Positions 43,099-51,712 of a stretch of DNA of 64,000 nt are shown one piece after another. The notes below the pieces were generated by a model. It saw only the letters and a program-made list of their open reading frames with translations, was not told the DNA's origin and ran no database searches. Position 1 is the stretch's first letter. Each line of letters opens with the position of its first letter. The position numbers were made by a program, and so were the translations under genes. Origin of the DNA: Sanguibacter hominis ATCC BAA-789 (GTDB lineage Bacteria; Actinomycetota; Actinomycetes; Actinomycetales; Cellulomonadaceae); contig NZ_JAAXOW010000001.1 of assembly GCF_012396185.1 (NCBI RefSeq), forward strand, positions 186,001 to 250,000. The letters are read 5' to 3'.

Positions 43099-45123
43099 AT
43101 GACGATCGACGACAACGCCACGCTGCGCTCCGGCATCGACCTCGACGCGCTCGACGCGGCCACCCGCCCGCAGGACGACCTCTACCGCCACGTCAACGGC
43201 CGCTGGATCGACTCGTACGAGATCCCAGCCGATCGCGCGCGCGACGGCGCGTTCCGCGCGCTGCACGACCGCGCCGAGGAGCACGTCCGCGACATCATCG
43301 TCGAGGCTGGCGAGGGTGCCGCGGCAGGCACCGACGACGCCGCGGACCCGCAGGCGCTCGCCCGCGCCCAGGTCGGGGCGATGTTCGCCAGCTTCATGGA
43401 CACCGACCGCATCGCCGAGCTCGGCACCACGCCGCTCGAGGAGGACCTCGCGCCGGTCCGCGACGCCGCAGACCGCGAGGCGCTCACGCGCGTCCTGGGG
43501 TCGCTGCAGCGCACGGGCGCCGCCTCGGGGCTCGCGTTCTGGGTCGACAACGACGCGCACGACCCGGAGACGTACGTCGTCTACCTCATGCAGTCCGGGC
43601 TCGGCCTGCCGGACGAGTCGTACTACCGCGAGGAGCAGTACGCCGACGTGCGCACCGCGTACGCGGCGCACGTCGGGCGCATGCTCTACCTCGGCGGAGT
43701 CGTCCCCGAGGGTGACGCGCAGGCCGCGGGCGAGCGTGTCCTCGCGCACGAGACCCTGCTCGCAGCCGAGCACTGGGACGTCGTCCGCGACCGCGAGGCC
43801 GAGGCGACGTACAACCCGATGACCCTCGCCGACCTGACCGAGTCCGCGCCCGGCTTCGACTGGCAGACGTGGGTCGACGCGCTCGGCGCCTCCCCCGAGA
43901 CCTTCGAGCGCGTCGTCGTGCGCGAGCCGTCCTTCGCCGTCGCGTTCGCCCGGCTGTGGGCCGAGGCCGACCTCGAGGACTGGCGCCTCTGGCTCGCCTA
44001 TCACGCGATCTCCGCCCGGGCGCCGTACCTCACCGACGAGCTGGTCGAGGCGAACTTCGACTTCTACGGACGCACCCTCACCGGTGCGCAGGAGCTGCGC
44101 GAGCGCTGGCGCCGCGGCGTCTCCGTCGTCGAGGGCGCGCTCGGCGAGGCCGTCGGCCGCGTCTACGTCGAGCGGCACTTCCCGCCGACGCACAAGGCCC
44201 ACATGGAGCGGCTCGTCGCGAACCTCATCGAGGCGTACCGGCAGTCCATCACCGAGCTCGACTGGATGGGCGAGGAGACCAAGGTCAAGGCGCTCGCCAA
44301 GCTCGACACGTTCAACCCGAAGATCGGCTACCCGACGAAGTGGCGCGACTACTCCGCGCTCGTCGTCGACGCGAACGACCTCGTCGGCAACGTCCGTCGG
44401 TCGAACGCGTTCGACCTCGACCACGAGCTGGACAAGATCGGCAAGCCGATCGACCGCGACGAGTGGTTCATGACCCCGCAGACCGTCAACGCCTACTACA
44501 ACCCCGGCATGAACGAGATCGTCTTCCCCGCTGCGATCCTCCAGCCCCCGTTCTTCGACCCGGAGGCCGACGACGCCGTCAACTACGGCGGCATCGGTGG
44601 GGTCATCGGCCACGAGATCGGCCACGGCTTCGACGACCAGGGCTCGAAGTACGACGGCGCCGGGCGCCTCGAGGACTGGTGGACCGAACAGGACCGCACC
44701 GAGTTCGAGGCACGCACCAAGGCGCTCATCGCCCAGTACGACGCGTTCGTCCCCGCGCAGCTCGCCGGCACCGACCACCACGTCAACGGCGCGCTCACGA
44801 TCGGTGAGAACATCGGCGATCTCGGTGGACTGTCGATCGCATTCAAGGCGTACCGGATCGCGCTCGGCGGCGATCTCGGGTCCGCGCCAGTGATCGACGG
44901 CCTGACCGGCGCTCAGCGCGTGCTGCTCGGCTGGGCGCAGGTGTGGCAGACGAAGGCGCGCGACGAGGAGGCGATCCGCCTGCTCGCGATCGACCCGCAC
45001 TCCCCCGCCGAGTTCCGCTGCAACGGCATCGTCAGCAACGTCGACGAGTTCTACGACGCGTTCGACGTCGCGGAGGGCGACGCCCTCTACCTCGCCCCCG
45101 AGGAGCGCGTGCGCATCTGGTGA
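43099..45123 (+). CDS. M13 (neprilysin/PepO) family zinc metalloendopeptidase
   Basis: This 674-residue peptidase has zinc ligands His505 and His509 in HEIGH with catalytic Glu506, and third ligand Glu570 in GENIGDLGG. The substrate-binding NAYYNPGMNEIVFPAAILQPPFF segment precedes them, and the chain ends VRIW as in neprilysins. No signal peptide is seen, so it is probably cytosolic and degrades oligopeptides. Starts at ATG 43099 with TAGGGT six bases before, predicting a leaderless message. It ends at a 22-bp terminator stem. Confidence 0.94.
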   Translation: MTIDDNATLRSGIDLDALDAATRPQDDLYRHVNGRWIDSYEIPADRARDGAFRALHDRAEEHVRDIIVEAGEGAAAGTDDAADPQALARAQVGAMFASFMDTDRIAELGTTPLEEDLAPVRDAADREALTRVLGSLQRTGAASGLAFWVDNDAHDPETYVVYLMQSGLGLPDESYYREEQYADVRTAYAAHVGRMLYLGGVVPEGDAQAAGERVLAHETLLAAEHWDVVRDREAEATYNPMTLADLTESAPGFDWQTWVDALGASPETFERVVVREPSFAVAFARLWAEADLEDWRLWLAYHAISARAPYLTDELVEANFDFYGRTLTGAQELRERWRRGVSVVEGALGEAVGRVYVERHFPPTHKAHMERLVANLIEAYRQSITELDWMGEETKVKALAKLDTFNPKIGYPTKWRDYSALVVDANDLVGNVRRSNAFDLDHELDKIGKPIDRDEWFMTPQTVNAYYNPGMNEIVFPAAILQPPFFDPEADDAVNYGGIGGVIGHEIGHGFDDQGSKYDGAGRLEDWWTEQDRTEFEARTKALIAQYDAFVPAQLAGTDHHVNGALTIGENIGDLGGLSIAFKAYRIALGGDLGSAPVIDGLTGAQRVLLGWAQVWQTKARDEEAIRLLAIDPHSPAEFRCNGIVSNVDEFYDAFDVAEGDALYLAPEERVRIW

Positions 45124-45129
45124 CCCCAC

Positions 45130-45181
45130 GCACGACGACGGCCCCGGACCTCGCTGCTCAGGTCCGGGGCCGTCGTCGTGC
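45130..45181. terminator. Bidirectional intrinsic terminator
   Basis: A perfect 22-bp stem (45130-45151 with 45160-45181) with an eight-base loop lies between the convergent M13 peptidase gene and the 45184 gene, whose stop touches the stem. Confidence 0.9.
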
Positions 45182-45183
45182 AG

Positions 45184-45753
45184 TCAGCGGATCTCGCCAC
45201 CCGCGCGGGCGAGCGTGAAACCTCGACCCGTCGTGTCGTCCGTGCACGTCACGCCAGCCTCCTCGCTCATGCACGTGTAGCCGAACTCGCGCACGACCTC
45301 CCCGTAGTCGAGCACGTCGACCGACTTCTTGGCCTTCGCGGGCTTCTCGTCCTTCGACACGCACGGCACCTCGGGCACGCCCTCCGGCGTGACGACGTAC
45401 ACGTGCCCGACGCTGCCGTCGCAGCCCTCGACCGGGGCCGGGTCGTTCGCAAGGCTCGCGATCCCGCACCGGGCACCCGTCTCGTCGACCGTGCACGTGA
45501 TGTTCCCGCTCGGCGACGCGAACGTCCGTGCCGTGCCCGTCCGCTCGACGGGCGCTGGGGCGTCCTGGCCCGCAGCCGATGGCGTCGCGCTCGACGTCGC
45601 GGTGCTCGTCGCCGTCGGCGTCGACGGGGAGCCCGGCCCACGGAACGTCACGAACGCGACGATGACGACCGCCAGCACGAGGATCACGTCCACGAGGATG
45701 AACGCGATCATCCCGTTGCTCAACCGCGGACGGGGGGACGGTCCTGCACTCAT
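45184..45753 (-). CDS. Membrane-anchored secreted protein of unknown function (DUF6636-like)
   Basis: This 189-residue protein has one N-terminal membrane helix (MIAFILVDVILVLAVVIVAFVTF), then a Ser/Thr/Ala/Pro-rich linker and an extracytoplasmic domain with six Cys in three close pairs (ITCTVDETGARC, EGCDGSVGHVYVVTPEGVPEVPC, YTCMSEEAGVTC), probably disulfide-bonded. The FASPSGNITC...GRGFTLAR pattern resembles DUF6636 proteins of actinobacteria. Function unknown. ATG 45753 is chosen because AGGAG lies eight bases upstream; ATG 45759 is a near alternative. It lies 117 bases downstream of the DsbA-like gene, a context compatible with thiol chemistry. Confidence 0.75.
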   Translation of the reverse strand: MSAGPSPRPRLSNGMIAFILVDVILVLAVVIVAFVTFRGPGSPSTPTATSTATSSATPSAAGQDAPAPVERTGTARTFASPSGNITCTVDETGARCGIASLANDPAPVEGCDGSVGHVYVVTPEGVPEVPCVSKDEKPAKAKKSVDVLDYGEVVREFGYTCMSEEAGVTCTDDTTGRGFTLARAGGEIR

Positions 45754-45870
45754 CGACATCGCTCCTGGCACCGGGCTCGCAATCAGGGGTCTGCGGGCGC
45801 GCCGACGGGCCCGGCCCCCACCCGACGCACGTCCCAGGGTAGGCGCACAGGCCCGCCGGCGCAGGAGGAG

Positions 45871-46515
45871 TCAGTCGAAGACCGGGCCCCGCGTGCGGGT
45901 GCGCTTGAGCTCGTAGAACCCGTCGAACTCGGAGACCAGGACGACGCCGTCCCACAACCGGCCCGCTGCCTCGCCCTTCGGGGCAGGCGTGATGACCGGG
46001 CCGAAGAAGGCGGTGCCGTTGAACGCGACGACCGGCGTGCCGACGTCCTCCCCGACCTTCGCGATCCCCTCGGCGTGCGAGGCGCGCAGCTGCTCGTCGT
46101 AGCGATCCGTGTCGTACACGTCGATGAGCGACGCGGGCAGCCCGACCTCCGCGAGCGCCTCGACCACGACCTCGCGCCGGTCCGTGCGGCCCTGCGGGTG
46201 GAACCGGGTGCCGATCGCGTCGTAGAGCGGCTTGATGACCTGCTCACCGTGCTCCACGCTCGCTGCCACGACGACGCGCACGGGTCCCCAGCAGTCGTCG
46301 AGCATCGCGCGGTAGTCGTCGGGGAGGTCGCGACCCTCGTTGAGGACCGACAGGCTCATGACGTGCCAGCGGACCTCGATGTCGCGGACCTTCTCGACCT
46401 CGGTGATCCAGCGCGACGTCATCCACGCCCAGGGGCAGGCGGGGTCGAACCAGAAGTCGGCGACGTCCTTCTGCCCGTTCGCGGCAGCGGTCGTGGTCGT
46501 GGTGGTCTCGGTCAT
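45871..46515 (-). CDS. DsbA-family protein, mycothiol-dependent oxidoreductase type (Rv2466c-like)
   Basis: This 214-residue thioredoxin-fold protein closely follows Rv2466c: [44 protein letters not shown] and FFGPV, ending ELKRTRTRGPVFD. Rv2466c is a mycothiol-dependent enzyme with a CPWC motif; here the motif is C27-P-W-A30, so the second Cys is lost and a monothiol mechanism with mycothiol is expected. Cis-Pro is in VGTPVV. No signal peptide; cytosolic. GAGGAG lies four bases before the ATG. Divergent from pepN. Confidence 0.9.
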   Translation of the reverse strand: MTETTTTTTAAANGQKDVADFWFDPACPWAWMTSRWITEVEKVRDIEVRWHVMSLSVLNEGRDLPDDYRAMLDDCWGPVRVVVAASVEHGEQVIKPLYDAIGTRFHPQGRTDRREVVVEALAEVGLPASLIDVYDTDRYDEQLRASHAEGIAKVGEDVGTPVVAFNGTAFFGPVITPAPKGEAAGRLWDGVVLVSEFDGFYELKRTRTRGPVFD

Positions 46516-46708
46516 GGTGCTCCTCGTGTCGTCTGCGTCGCGGGTGCTGTCTCACCGGGCCGAACGTGCCGTCCCGCGCCCATATTCCACGAGAGCTCCG
46601 AGGGACGCGCGTGGGATGATCGAGAACGTCACGTCCACCTTCGCGTGGCGACCCACCTCCGCGAGCAGAGGCGCCGTGCGCCCGCTCGCGACGAACCGAG
46701 GAGCAGCA

Positions 46709-49270
46709 GTGCCCGGAGAGAACCTCACCCGCGCCGAGGCCGCCGAACGCGCCGGCATCGTCGCGACCCAGTCCTACGAGATCGACCTGGACCTCACGAC
46801 CGGGCCCACGACCTTCGCCTCCACGACCGTCGTCCGCTTCACCGCGACGCAGGGCGCGAGCACGTTCATCGACCTCGTCGCACCGACCGTCCGTGAGGTC
46901 ACGCTCAACGGGCGCTCGCTCGACCCGGCCATAGTGTTCGCCGACTCGCGCATCACCCTCACCGACCTCGCCGAGCAGAACGAGCTGCGCGTCGTCGCCG
47001 ACTGCGCCTACACGAACACGGGCGAGGGCCTGCACCGCTTCGTCGACCCGGTCGACGGCGAGGTGTACGTCTACACGCAGTTCGAGGTGCCGGACTCTCG
47101 CCGTGTGTTCACGGTGTTCGAGCAGCCTGACCTCAAGGCGACGTTCCAGTTCACGGTGACCGCGCCGAACGGCTGGCAGGTCGTGTCGAACGAGCCGACG
47201 CCCGAGCCGTCCGTCGACGGCGACAAGGCGACGTACGCGTTCGCGCCGACGCCGCGCATCTCCTCCTACATCACCGCTCTCGTCGCCGGCCCGTACTGGG
47301 TCGCCCGCAGCGAGCTGACGAGCTCCGACGGGCGGACGATCCCGCTCGGCGTCTTCTGCCGCGCGTCGCTCGCGGAGCACATGGACGCGGACTACGTCTT
47401 CGACAAGACCCGCCAGGGCTTCGACTTCTTCGAGAAGCACTTCGACTTCCCGTACCCGTTCACGAAGTACGACCAGCTCTTCGTGCCGGAGTACAACATG
47501 GGTGCGATGGAGAACGCGGGCTGCGTGACGTTCACCGAGTCGTACGTGTTCCGTTCCAAGGTGACCGACGCCGTCAAGGAGCGTCGCGTCGTGACGATCC
47601 TCCACGAGCTCGCGCACATGTGGTTCGGCGACCTCGTGACGATGCGCTGGTGGAACGACCTGTGGCTCAACGAGTCGTTCGCGGAGTGGGCGTCGACGCT
47701 CGCGACCGCGGAGGCGACCGAGTGGACCGACGCGTGGACGACGTTCGGCTCGATGGAGAAGGCCTGGGCCTACCGCCAGGACCAGCTGCCGTCGACGCAC
47801 CCGATCGTCGCGACGATCAACGACCTCGACGACGTGCAGGTCAACTTCGACGGCATCACGTACGCCAAGGGCGGCTCGGTGCTCAAGCAGCTCGTCGCGT
47901 GGGTGGGCCTCGAGTCGTTCATGAAGGGCGTCGCCGCGTACTTCCGCAAGCACCAGTTCGGCAACACGGAGCTGAGCGACCTCCTCACCGAGCTCGAGGC
48001 TGCGTCCGGCCGCGACCTGGGCGAGTGGAGCCGCCTGTGGCTCGAGACGGCTGGCGTCAACACGCTTCGGCCCGAGATCACGGCCGCAGCTGACGGCACG
48101 ATCGAGTCGTTCGCGATCCTGCAGAGCGCCGCCGAGTCGCACCCGACGCTCCGGCCGCACCGTCTCGCGGTCGGCTTCTACACGCTCACCGACGACGGCC
48201 TGAGCCGCACGCACCGTGTCGAGCTCGACGTCGCAGGCGAGCACACCGACGTGCCCGAGCTCGTGGGTCTCGCGCGCCCGGACCTCGTCCTCATCAACGA
48301 CGACGACCTCGCGTACGCGAAGATCCGGCTCGACGACGTCTCGCGCGCCACCGCCGTCGAGCACCTCGCGGAGATCACGGACCCGCTGGCGCGTGCGCTC
48401 GTGTGGGGCTCCTTCTGGGACGCGACGCGCGACGGGGAGGTGCCTGCGAGCGAGTTCGTGCGGCTCGTCGTCAACAACATCCCGTCGGAGACGGGCTCGA
48501 CGACGTTGCGCACGACTCTCGGCCAGGTCGTCCTCGCGGCACGCAGCTACGTCGCGCCCGCGCGCCGCACGCAGACGCTCGAGGCGGTCGCTGACGCCCT
48601 GTGGGCGTTCGCGCAGAGCGCGGACCCGGAGTCCGACGCGCAGTTCCAGTTCGTGAAGTTCTTCGCGCAGGTCGCCTCGACGCCGAGCCAGCTCGACGCG
48701 ATCGACGCGCTCCTGACGGGCGACGTCGAGCTCGAGGGCCTCACGGTCGACACAGACCTGCGCTGGGAGCTGCTGTTCGCGCTCGTCGCAGGTGGGCGTG
48801 CGGGCACGACGGAGATCGACGCGGCCCTCGCCGCGGACGCGACTGCGTCGGGCGAGCAGCAGGCCGCGCACGCCCGCGCCGCGATCCCCACGATCGAGGC
48901 GAAGCAGGCGGCATGGTCGAGCGTCGTCGACGAGGAGGGCAAGCCGAACGCGATCATCCGTGCGACGACGGCCGGCTTCGTCACCGCGCACGACCCGCAG
49001 CTCCTCGCGCCGTTCGTGGAGACGTACTTCGCGTCGCTGTTCCCGATCTGGGACTCGCGGTCCTACCACATCGCCGAGGAGCTCATCGAGGGGCTCTTCC
49101 CGGCGGTCCTCGCCGACGACCACCTGCGATCGGCGGCGCAGGCGTGGCTCGACGCGCACGCGGAGGGGGCGGAGCGTGTGGCGCCGCCCGCGCTGCGTCG
49201 CCTCGCGGTCGAGGGTCTCGCCGACGTCGAGCGGGCGCTGGCCGCGCAGGCGGTCGACGCGCAGGCCTGA
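46709..49270 (+). CDS. pepN: Aminopeptidase N (M1 family)
   Basis: This 853-residue zinc aminopeptidase removes N-terminal residues from peptides. It has the GAMEN exopeptidase motif (YNMGAMENAG) and the zinc site HELAH with His299, Glu300 and His303, with the third ligand Glu in NESFAEW. The C-terminal ERAP1-like helical domain is complete. GTG 46709 is chosen because GAGGAG lies five bases upstream and it yields the family N-terminus (NLTRAEAAERAGIV). Cytosolic. Ends at a 20-bp terminator. Divergent partner is the DsbA-like gene, an order often seen in Micrococcales. Confidence 0.95.
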   Translation: MPGENLTRAEAAERAGIVATQSYEIDLDLTTGPTTFASTTVVRFTATQGASTFIDLVAPTVREVTLNGRSLDPAIVFADSRITLTDLAEQNELRVVADCAYTNTGEGLHRFVDPVDGEVYVYTQFEVPDSRRVFTVFEQPDLKATFQFTVTAPNGWQVVSNEPTPEPSVDGDKATYAFAPTPRISSYITALVAGPYWVARSELTSSDGRTIPLGVFCRASLAEHMDADYVFDKTRQGFDFFEKHFDFPYPFTKYDQLFVPEYNMGAMENAGCVTFTESYVFRSKVTDAVKERRVVTILHELAHMWFGDLVTMRWWNDLWLNESFAEWASTLATAEATEWTDAWTTFGSMEKAWAYRQDQLPSTHPIVATINDLDDVQVNFDGITYAKGGSVLKQLVAWVGLESFMKGVAAYFRKHQFGNTELSDLLTELEAASGRDLGEWSRLWLETAGVNTLRPEITAAADGTIESFAILQSAAESHPTLRPHRLAVGFYTLTDDGLSRTHRVELDVAGEHTDVPELVGLARPDLVLINDDDLAYAKIRLDDVSRATAVEHLAEITDPLARALVWGSFWDATRDGEVPASEFVRLVVNNIPSETGSTTLRTTLGQVVLAARSYVAPARRTQTLEAVADALWAFAQSADPESDAQFQFVKFFAQVASTPSQLDAIDALLTGDVELEGLTVDTDLRWELLFALVAGGRAGTTEIDAALAADATASGEQQAAHARAAIPTIEAKQAAWSSVVDEEGKPNAIIRATTAGFVTAHDPQLLAPFVETYFASLFPIWDSRSYHIAEELIEGLFPAVLADDHLRSAAQAWLDAHAEGAERVAPPALRRLAVEGLADVERALAAQAVDAQA

Positions 49271-49305
49271 CCGGGCCTGCGGTCGCCTGACCGCCACCCG
49301 CCTCA

Positions 49306-49350
49306 CGGACAGCCCGGTCGCACACCTCACGTGTGCGACCGGGCTGTCCG
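49306..49350 (+). terminator. Intrinsic terminator after pepN
   Basis: A 20-bp perfect stem (49306-49325 with 49331-49350) with a five-base loop. Confidence 0.88.
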
Positions 49351-49387
49351 CGTCTCAGGCGGGCCCACGCCCCGCACCACCGCGACG

Positions 49388-49426
49388 ACGACGGCCCGCC
49401 ACCCGCGTGGGGTGACGGGCCGTCGT
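49388..49426 (-). terminator. Intrinsic terminator after malQ
   Basis: ACGACGGCCCG (49388-49398) pairs with CGGGCCGTCGT (49416-49426), extended inward by five pairs after one mismatch. It lies just beyond the malQ stop on the minus strand. Confidence 0.75.
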
Positions 49427-49442
49427 ACAGCGGGAGCTGGTG

Positions 49443-51572
49443 TCAGGCGTTCTTCATGACCGCCGCGAGCGAGCGTAGGCGCGGGTGCTCGAACAGCTCG
49501 TCGAGCAGGACGGTCTGCCCGGTCGAGTCTCCGAGCGGCACCTTCCAGTTCGGGTACTCGAGGTCTGTGCCCGGCTGGTTCTGCGCCCGGCGCTCCCCGA
49601 CGGCGTCCGCGATCGAGACGCCGAGGAGGACCGACGGCGTGAGCTTGATGAGGCGGTGCAACGCCTCGACGAGCTCCCGCTCCGACGGGTCGTCGCTGAT
49701 CAGGCCGCGGCTCGCGAGGAGCCGGACCATGTCCTCGCGCTCAGCACGGGCCTCGTTGCGGACGACCTGGACGGGCGCCTGCAGCAGGCCGAGGCTCTCG
49801 CGCAGCTCGACGTGCTCCCCCGCGAGGTATCCCGCGGTCGGGGGCAGGTCGTGGGTCGTGACAGACGTGAGCGACATGCGTCGGTAGCTCTCGGGCGCGA
49901 GCGCGTTGCCGTCGTACCCCTTCTCGAACCACAGGATCGACGTGCCGAGGATCCCGCGGTCGGCGAGGTAGTCACGGACCCAGCCCTCGAACGTGCCGAG
50001 GTCTTCGCCGATGACGACCGCGCCAGCACGCTGCGCTTCGAGAGCGAGGATGCCGATGATCGCGTCGTGGTCGTAGCGGACGTAGGCACCGTCCTTCGGG
50101 CTCGAGCCCGACGGGATCCACCAGAGGCGGAAGAGTCCGATGACGTGGTCGATGCGGATCGCTCCCGCGTGCCGCAGGACCGTCCGCAGCATGTCGCGCA
50201 GCGGGCGGTAGCCCACGCGACCGAGCTCCTTCGGGTGCCACGGCGGCTGGGACCAGTCCTGGCCCTGCTGGTTGTACATGTCCGGAGGAGCGCCCACGGA
50301 CGCACCGGTCGCGAGCACGTGGCGCATCGTCCATGCGTCGGCTCCCGCCGGGTGCACGCCGACCGCGAGGTCGTGCATGATCCCGAGCGACATTCCGCCC
50401 TCGAGGGCTGCGGCCTGCGCCGCAGCGAGCTGCTCGTCGGCGACCCACTGGAGCCAGGAGAAGAACTCGATGCGGTCGCCGAGGCGCTCGCGCAGAGCGG
50501 TCACGGCGGGGCCGGTGATGTCGAGGAGCTCGTCGGGCCACACCTCCTCGGGGTGGATCTCCTTGATGGCCGACCACAGCGCGAAGTCCTCGAGGCCCTT
50601 GCCCTCGGCGGACTTGAAGCTCTCGTACCTCGCCTGGCGGTAGGCGGAGCGCGGGGCGGCGAAGATGACCTCGAGCGCGGACTTCTTCGTGGTCCACACG
50701 AGGTCGCGGTCGATCGGGTCCGTGGCGCGGTTGAGCGCGTGCGCCTCCTCGGCGGCCCACTCGACGAGCGAACGGTCGGCTGCGGTGAGGTAGCCGGCCT
50801 CCTCGATGTTCTCGGGGCGGACGTAGATCGGGTTGACGAAGCGACGCGTCGTCGGCAGGTAGGGCGACGGCGTCATCGGCACGCCGGACTCGCCCGCGTG
50901 CACGGGGTTGATCAGCAGGAAGTCGGCACCGAGCTCGGCGGCCGACCGCCAGGCGGTGGCGGCGAGGTCGTCGAAGTCGCCGAGGCCCCACGACTGCTCG
51001 GAGCGGACCGAGTAGATCTGCGACATGAAGCCCCAGGCGCGACCGTGCTCGAGCTGCGGCGGCAGGGACAGGCGCTGAGGCGTGACGACGAGGGTCGCGC
51101 GGTGCTCACCGTCGGTGCTGCGCGAGCGGAGCACGTGCCAGCCCAGCGGCAGGTCGCCCGGGATCTCGAACGTCGCGCGGCCGATCATGCGGCCGTCGAC
51201 CCAGCGCGGCGGCACGTAGACGTCCTGCTGGTAGGCCGGGCGCGTGCCGCCACCGGTCTCAGGGTCGAGCTCGATCCAGACCTCGACCGGCTCGCCGTCC
51301 CAGACGTGCACGGGGATCTGGACCGGCTGCCCCTGACGAGAGATCACCGTGGGCGGCAGCGGCTCGCGCCACGGCGCATCCTCGGCGTGCGCGAGCGCGA
51401 GGTCGATCCGCGCGGGCGAGGTCGCGTCGATGCCCAGGGCACCGAGCACCGCTACGAGGGTGTCAGCACTGACCTGCTGCTCGTGCCCGTCGAAGGACCA
51501 GTACTCCGTCGCAACGCCGCACTCCCTCGCGAGGCGCAGCAACGACTCAGTTCGTTCTGCTTGTTGCTCCAC
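49443..51572 (-). CDS. malQ: 4-alpha-glucanotransferase (amylomaltase, GH77)
   Basis: This 709-residue enzyme transfers alpha-1,4-glucan segments during maltodextrin or glycogen metabolism. An N-terminal beta-sandwich-like region of about 150 residues precedes the GH77 barrel. The nucleophile Asp is in RIDHVIGLFRLWWIP, the acid/base Glu in VIGEDLGTF and the transition-state Asp in THDLPPTAGY. RAWGFMSQIYSVRSEQSWGLGDFDDL is the typical entry motif. The GTG at 51572 is inferred; it has a weak ribosome site, and in-frame upstream codons lack family match. A Crp/GlxR-type box lies upstream at the right distance for activation. Confidence 0.92.
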   Translation of the reverse strand: MEQQAERTESLLRLARECGVATEYWSFDGHEQQVSADTLVAVLGALGIDATSPARIDLALAHAEDAPWREPLPPTVISRQGQPVQIPVHVWDGEPVEVWIELDPETGGGTRPAYQQDVYVPPRWVDGRMIGRATFEIPGDLPLGWHVLRSRSTDGEHRATLVVTPQRLSLPPQLEHGRAWGFMSQIYSVRSEQSWGLGDFDDLAATAWRSAAELGADFLLINPVHAGESGVPMTPSPYLPTTRRFVNPIYVRPENIEEAGYLTAADRSLVEWAAEEAHALNRATDPIDRDLVWTTKKSALEVIFAAPRSAYRQARYESFKSAEGKGLEDFALWSAIKEIHPEEVWPDELLDITGPAVTALRERLGDRIEFFSWLQWVADEQLAAAQAAALEGGMSLGIMHDLAVGVHPAGADAWTMRHVLATGASVGAPPDMYNQQGQDWSQPPWHPKELGRVGYRPLRDMLRTVLRHAGAIRIDHVIGLFRLWWIPSGSSPKDGAYVRYDHDAIIGILALEAQRAGAVVIGEDLGTFEGWVRDYLADRGILGTSILWFEKGYDGNALAPESYRRMSLTSVTTHDLPPTAGYLAGEHVELRESLGLLQAPVQVVRNEARAEREDMVRLLASRGLISDDPSERELVEALHRLIKLTPSVLLGVSIADAVGERRAQNQPGTDLEYPNWKVPLGDSTGQTVLLDELFEHPRLRSLAAVMKNA

Positions 51573-51634
51573 GTCACGATCTTTGCAGACTCCCGGGCCT
51601 TCGCGTGGGCCTTTGGCGCCCGATCCGCGTGCAA

Positions 51635-51649
51635 GTTTCAGAAACGTTA
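51635..51649 (-). promoter_or_regulatory. malQ minus-10 with overlapping palindrome
   Basis: Minus-strand TAACGT (51649-51644) is a candidate minus-10, with start near 51637 and no matching minus-35. A small palindrome GTTTC-A-GAAAC (51635-51645) overlaps it and may bind a repressor. Confidence 0.4.
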
Positions 51650-51671
51650 CGCAACACCGCCTCTCATGGGG

Positions 51672-51687
51672 TGTGATCTTCGTCACA
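51672..51687. promoter_or_regulatory. Perfect Crp/GlxR-type binding site
   Basis: TGTGA-TCTTCG-TCACA matches the cAMP-receptor consensus exactly on both arms. Its centre is about 42 bases upstream of the predicted malQ start (class II activator position) and about 33 bases upstream of the predicted mscS start (over its minus-35, a repressing position). Confidence 0.7.
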
Positions 51688-51700
51688 AGGACCCGCGCCC

Positions 51701-51706
51701 TAGGCT
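51701..51706 (+). promoter_or_regulatory. Candidate leaderless minus-10 for mscS
   Basis: TAGGCT followed by six bases and ATG 51713. Confidence 0.5.
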
Positions 51707-51712
51707 TGGCGC

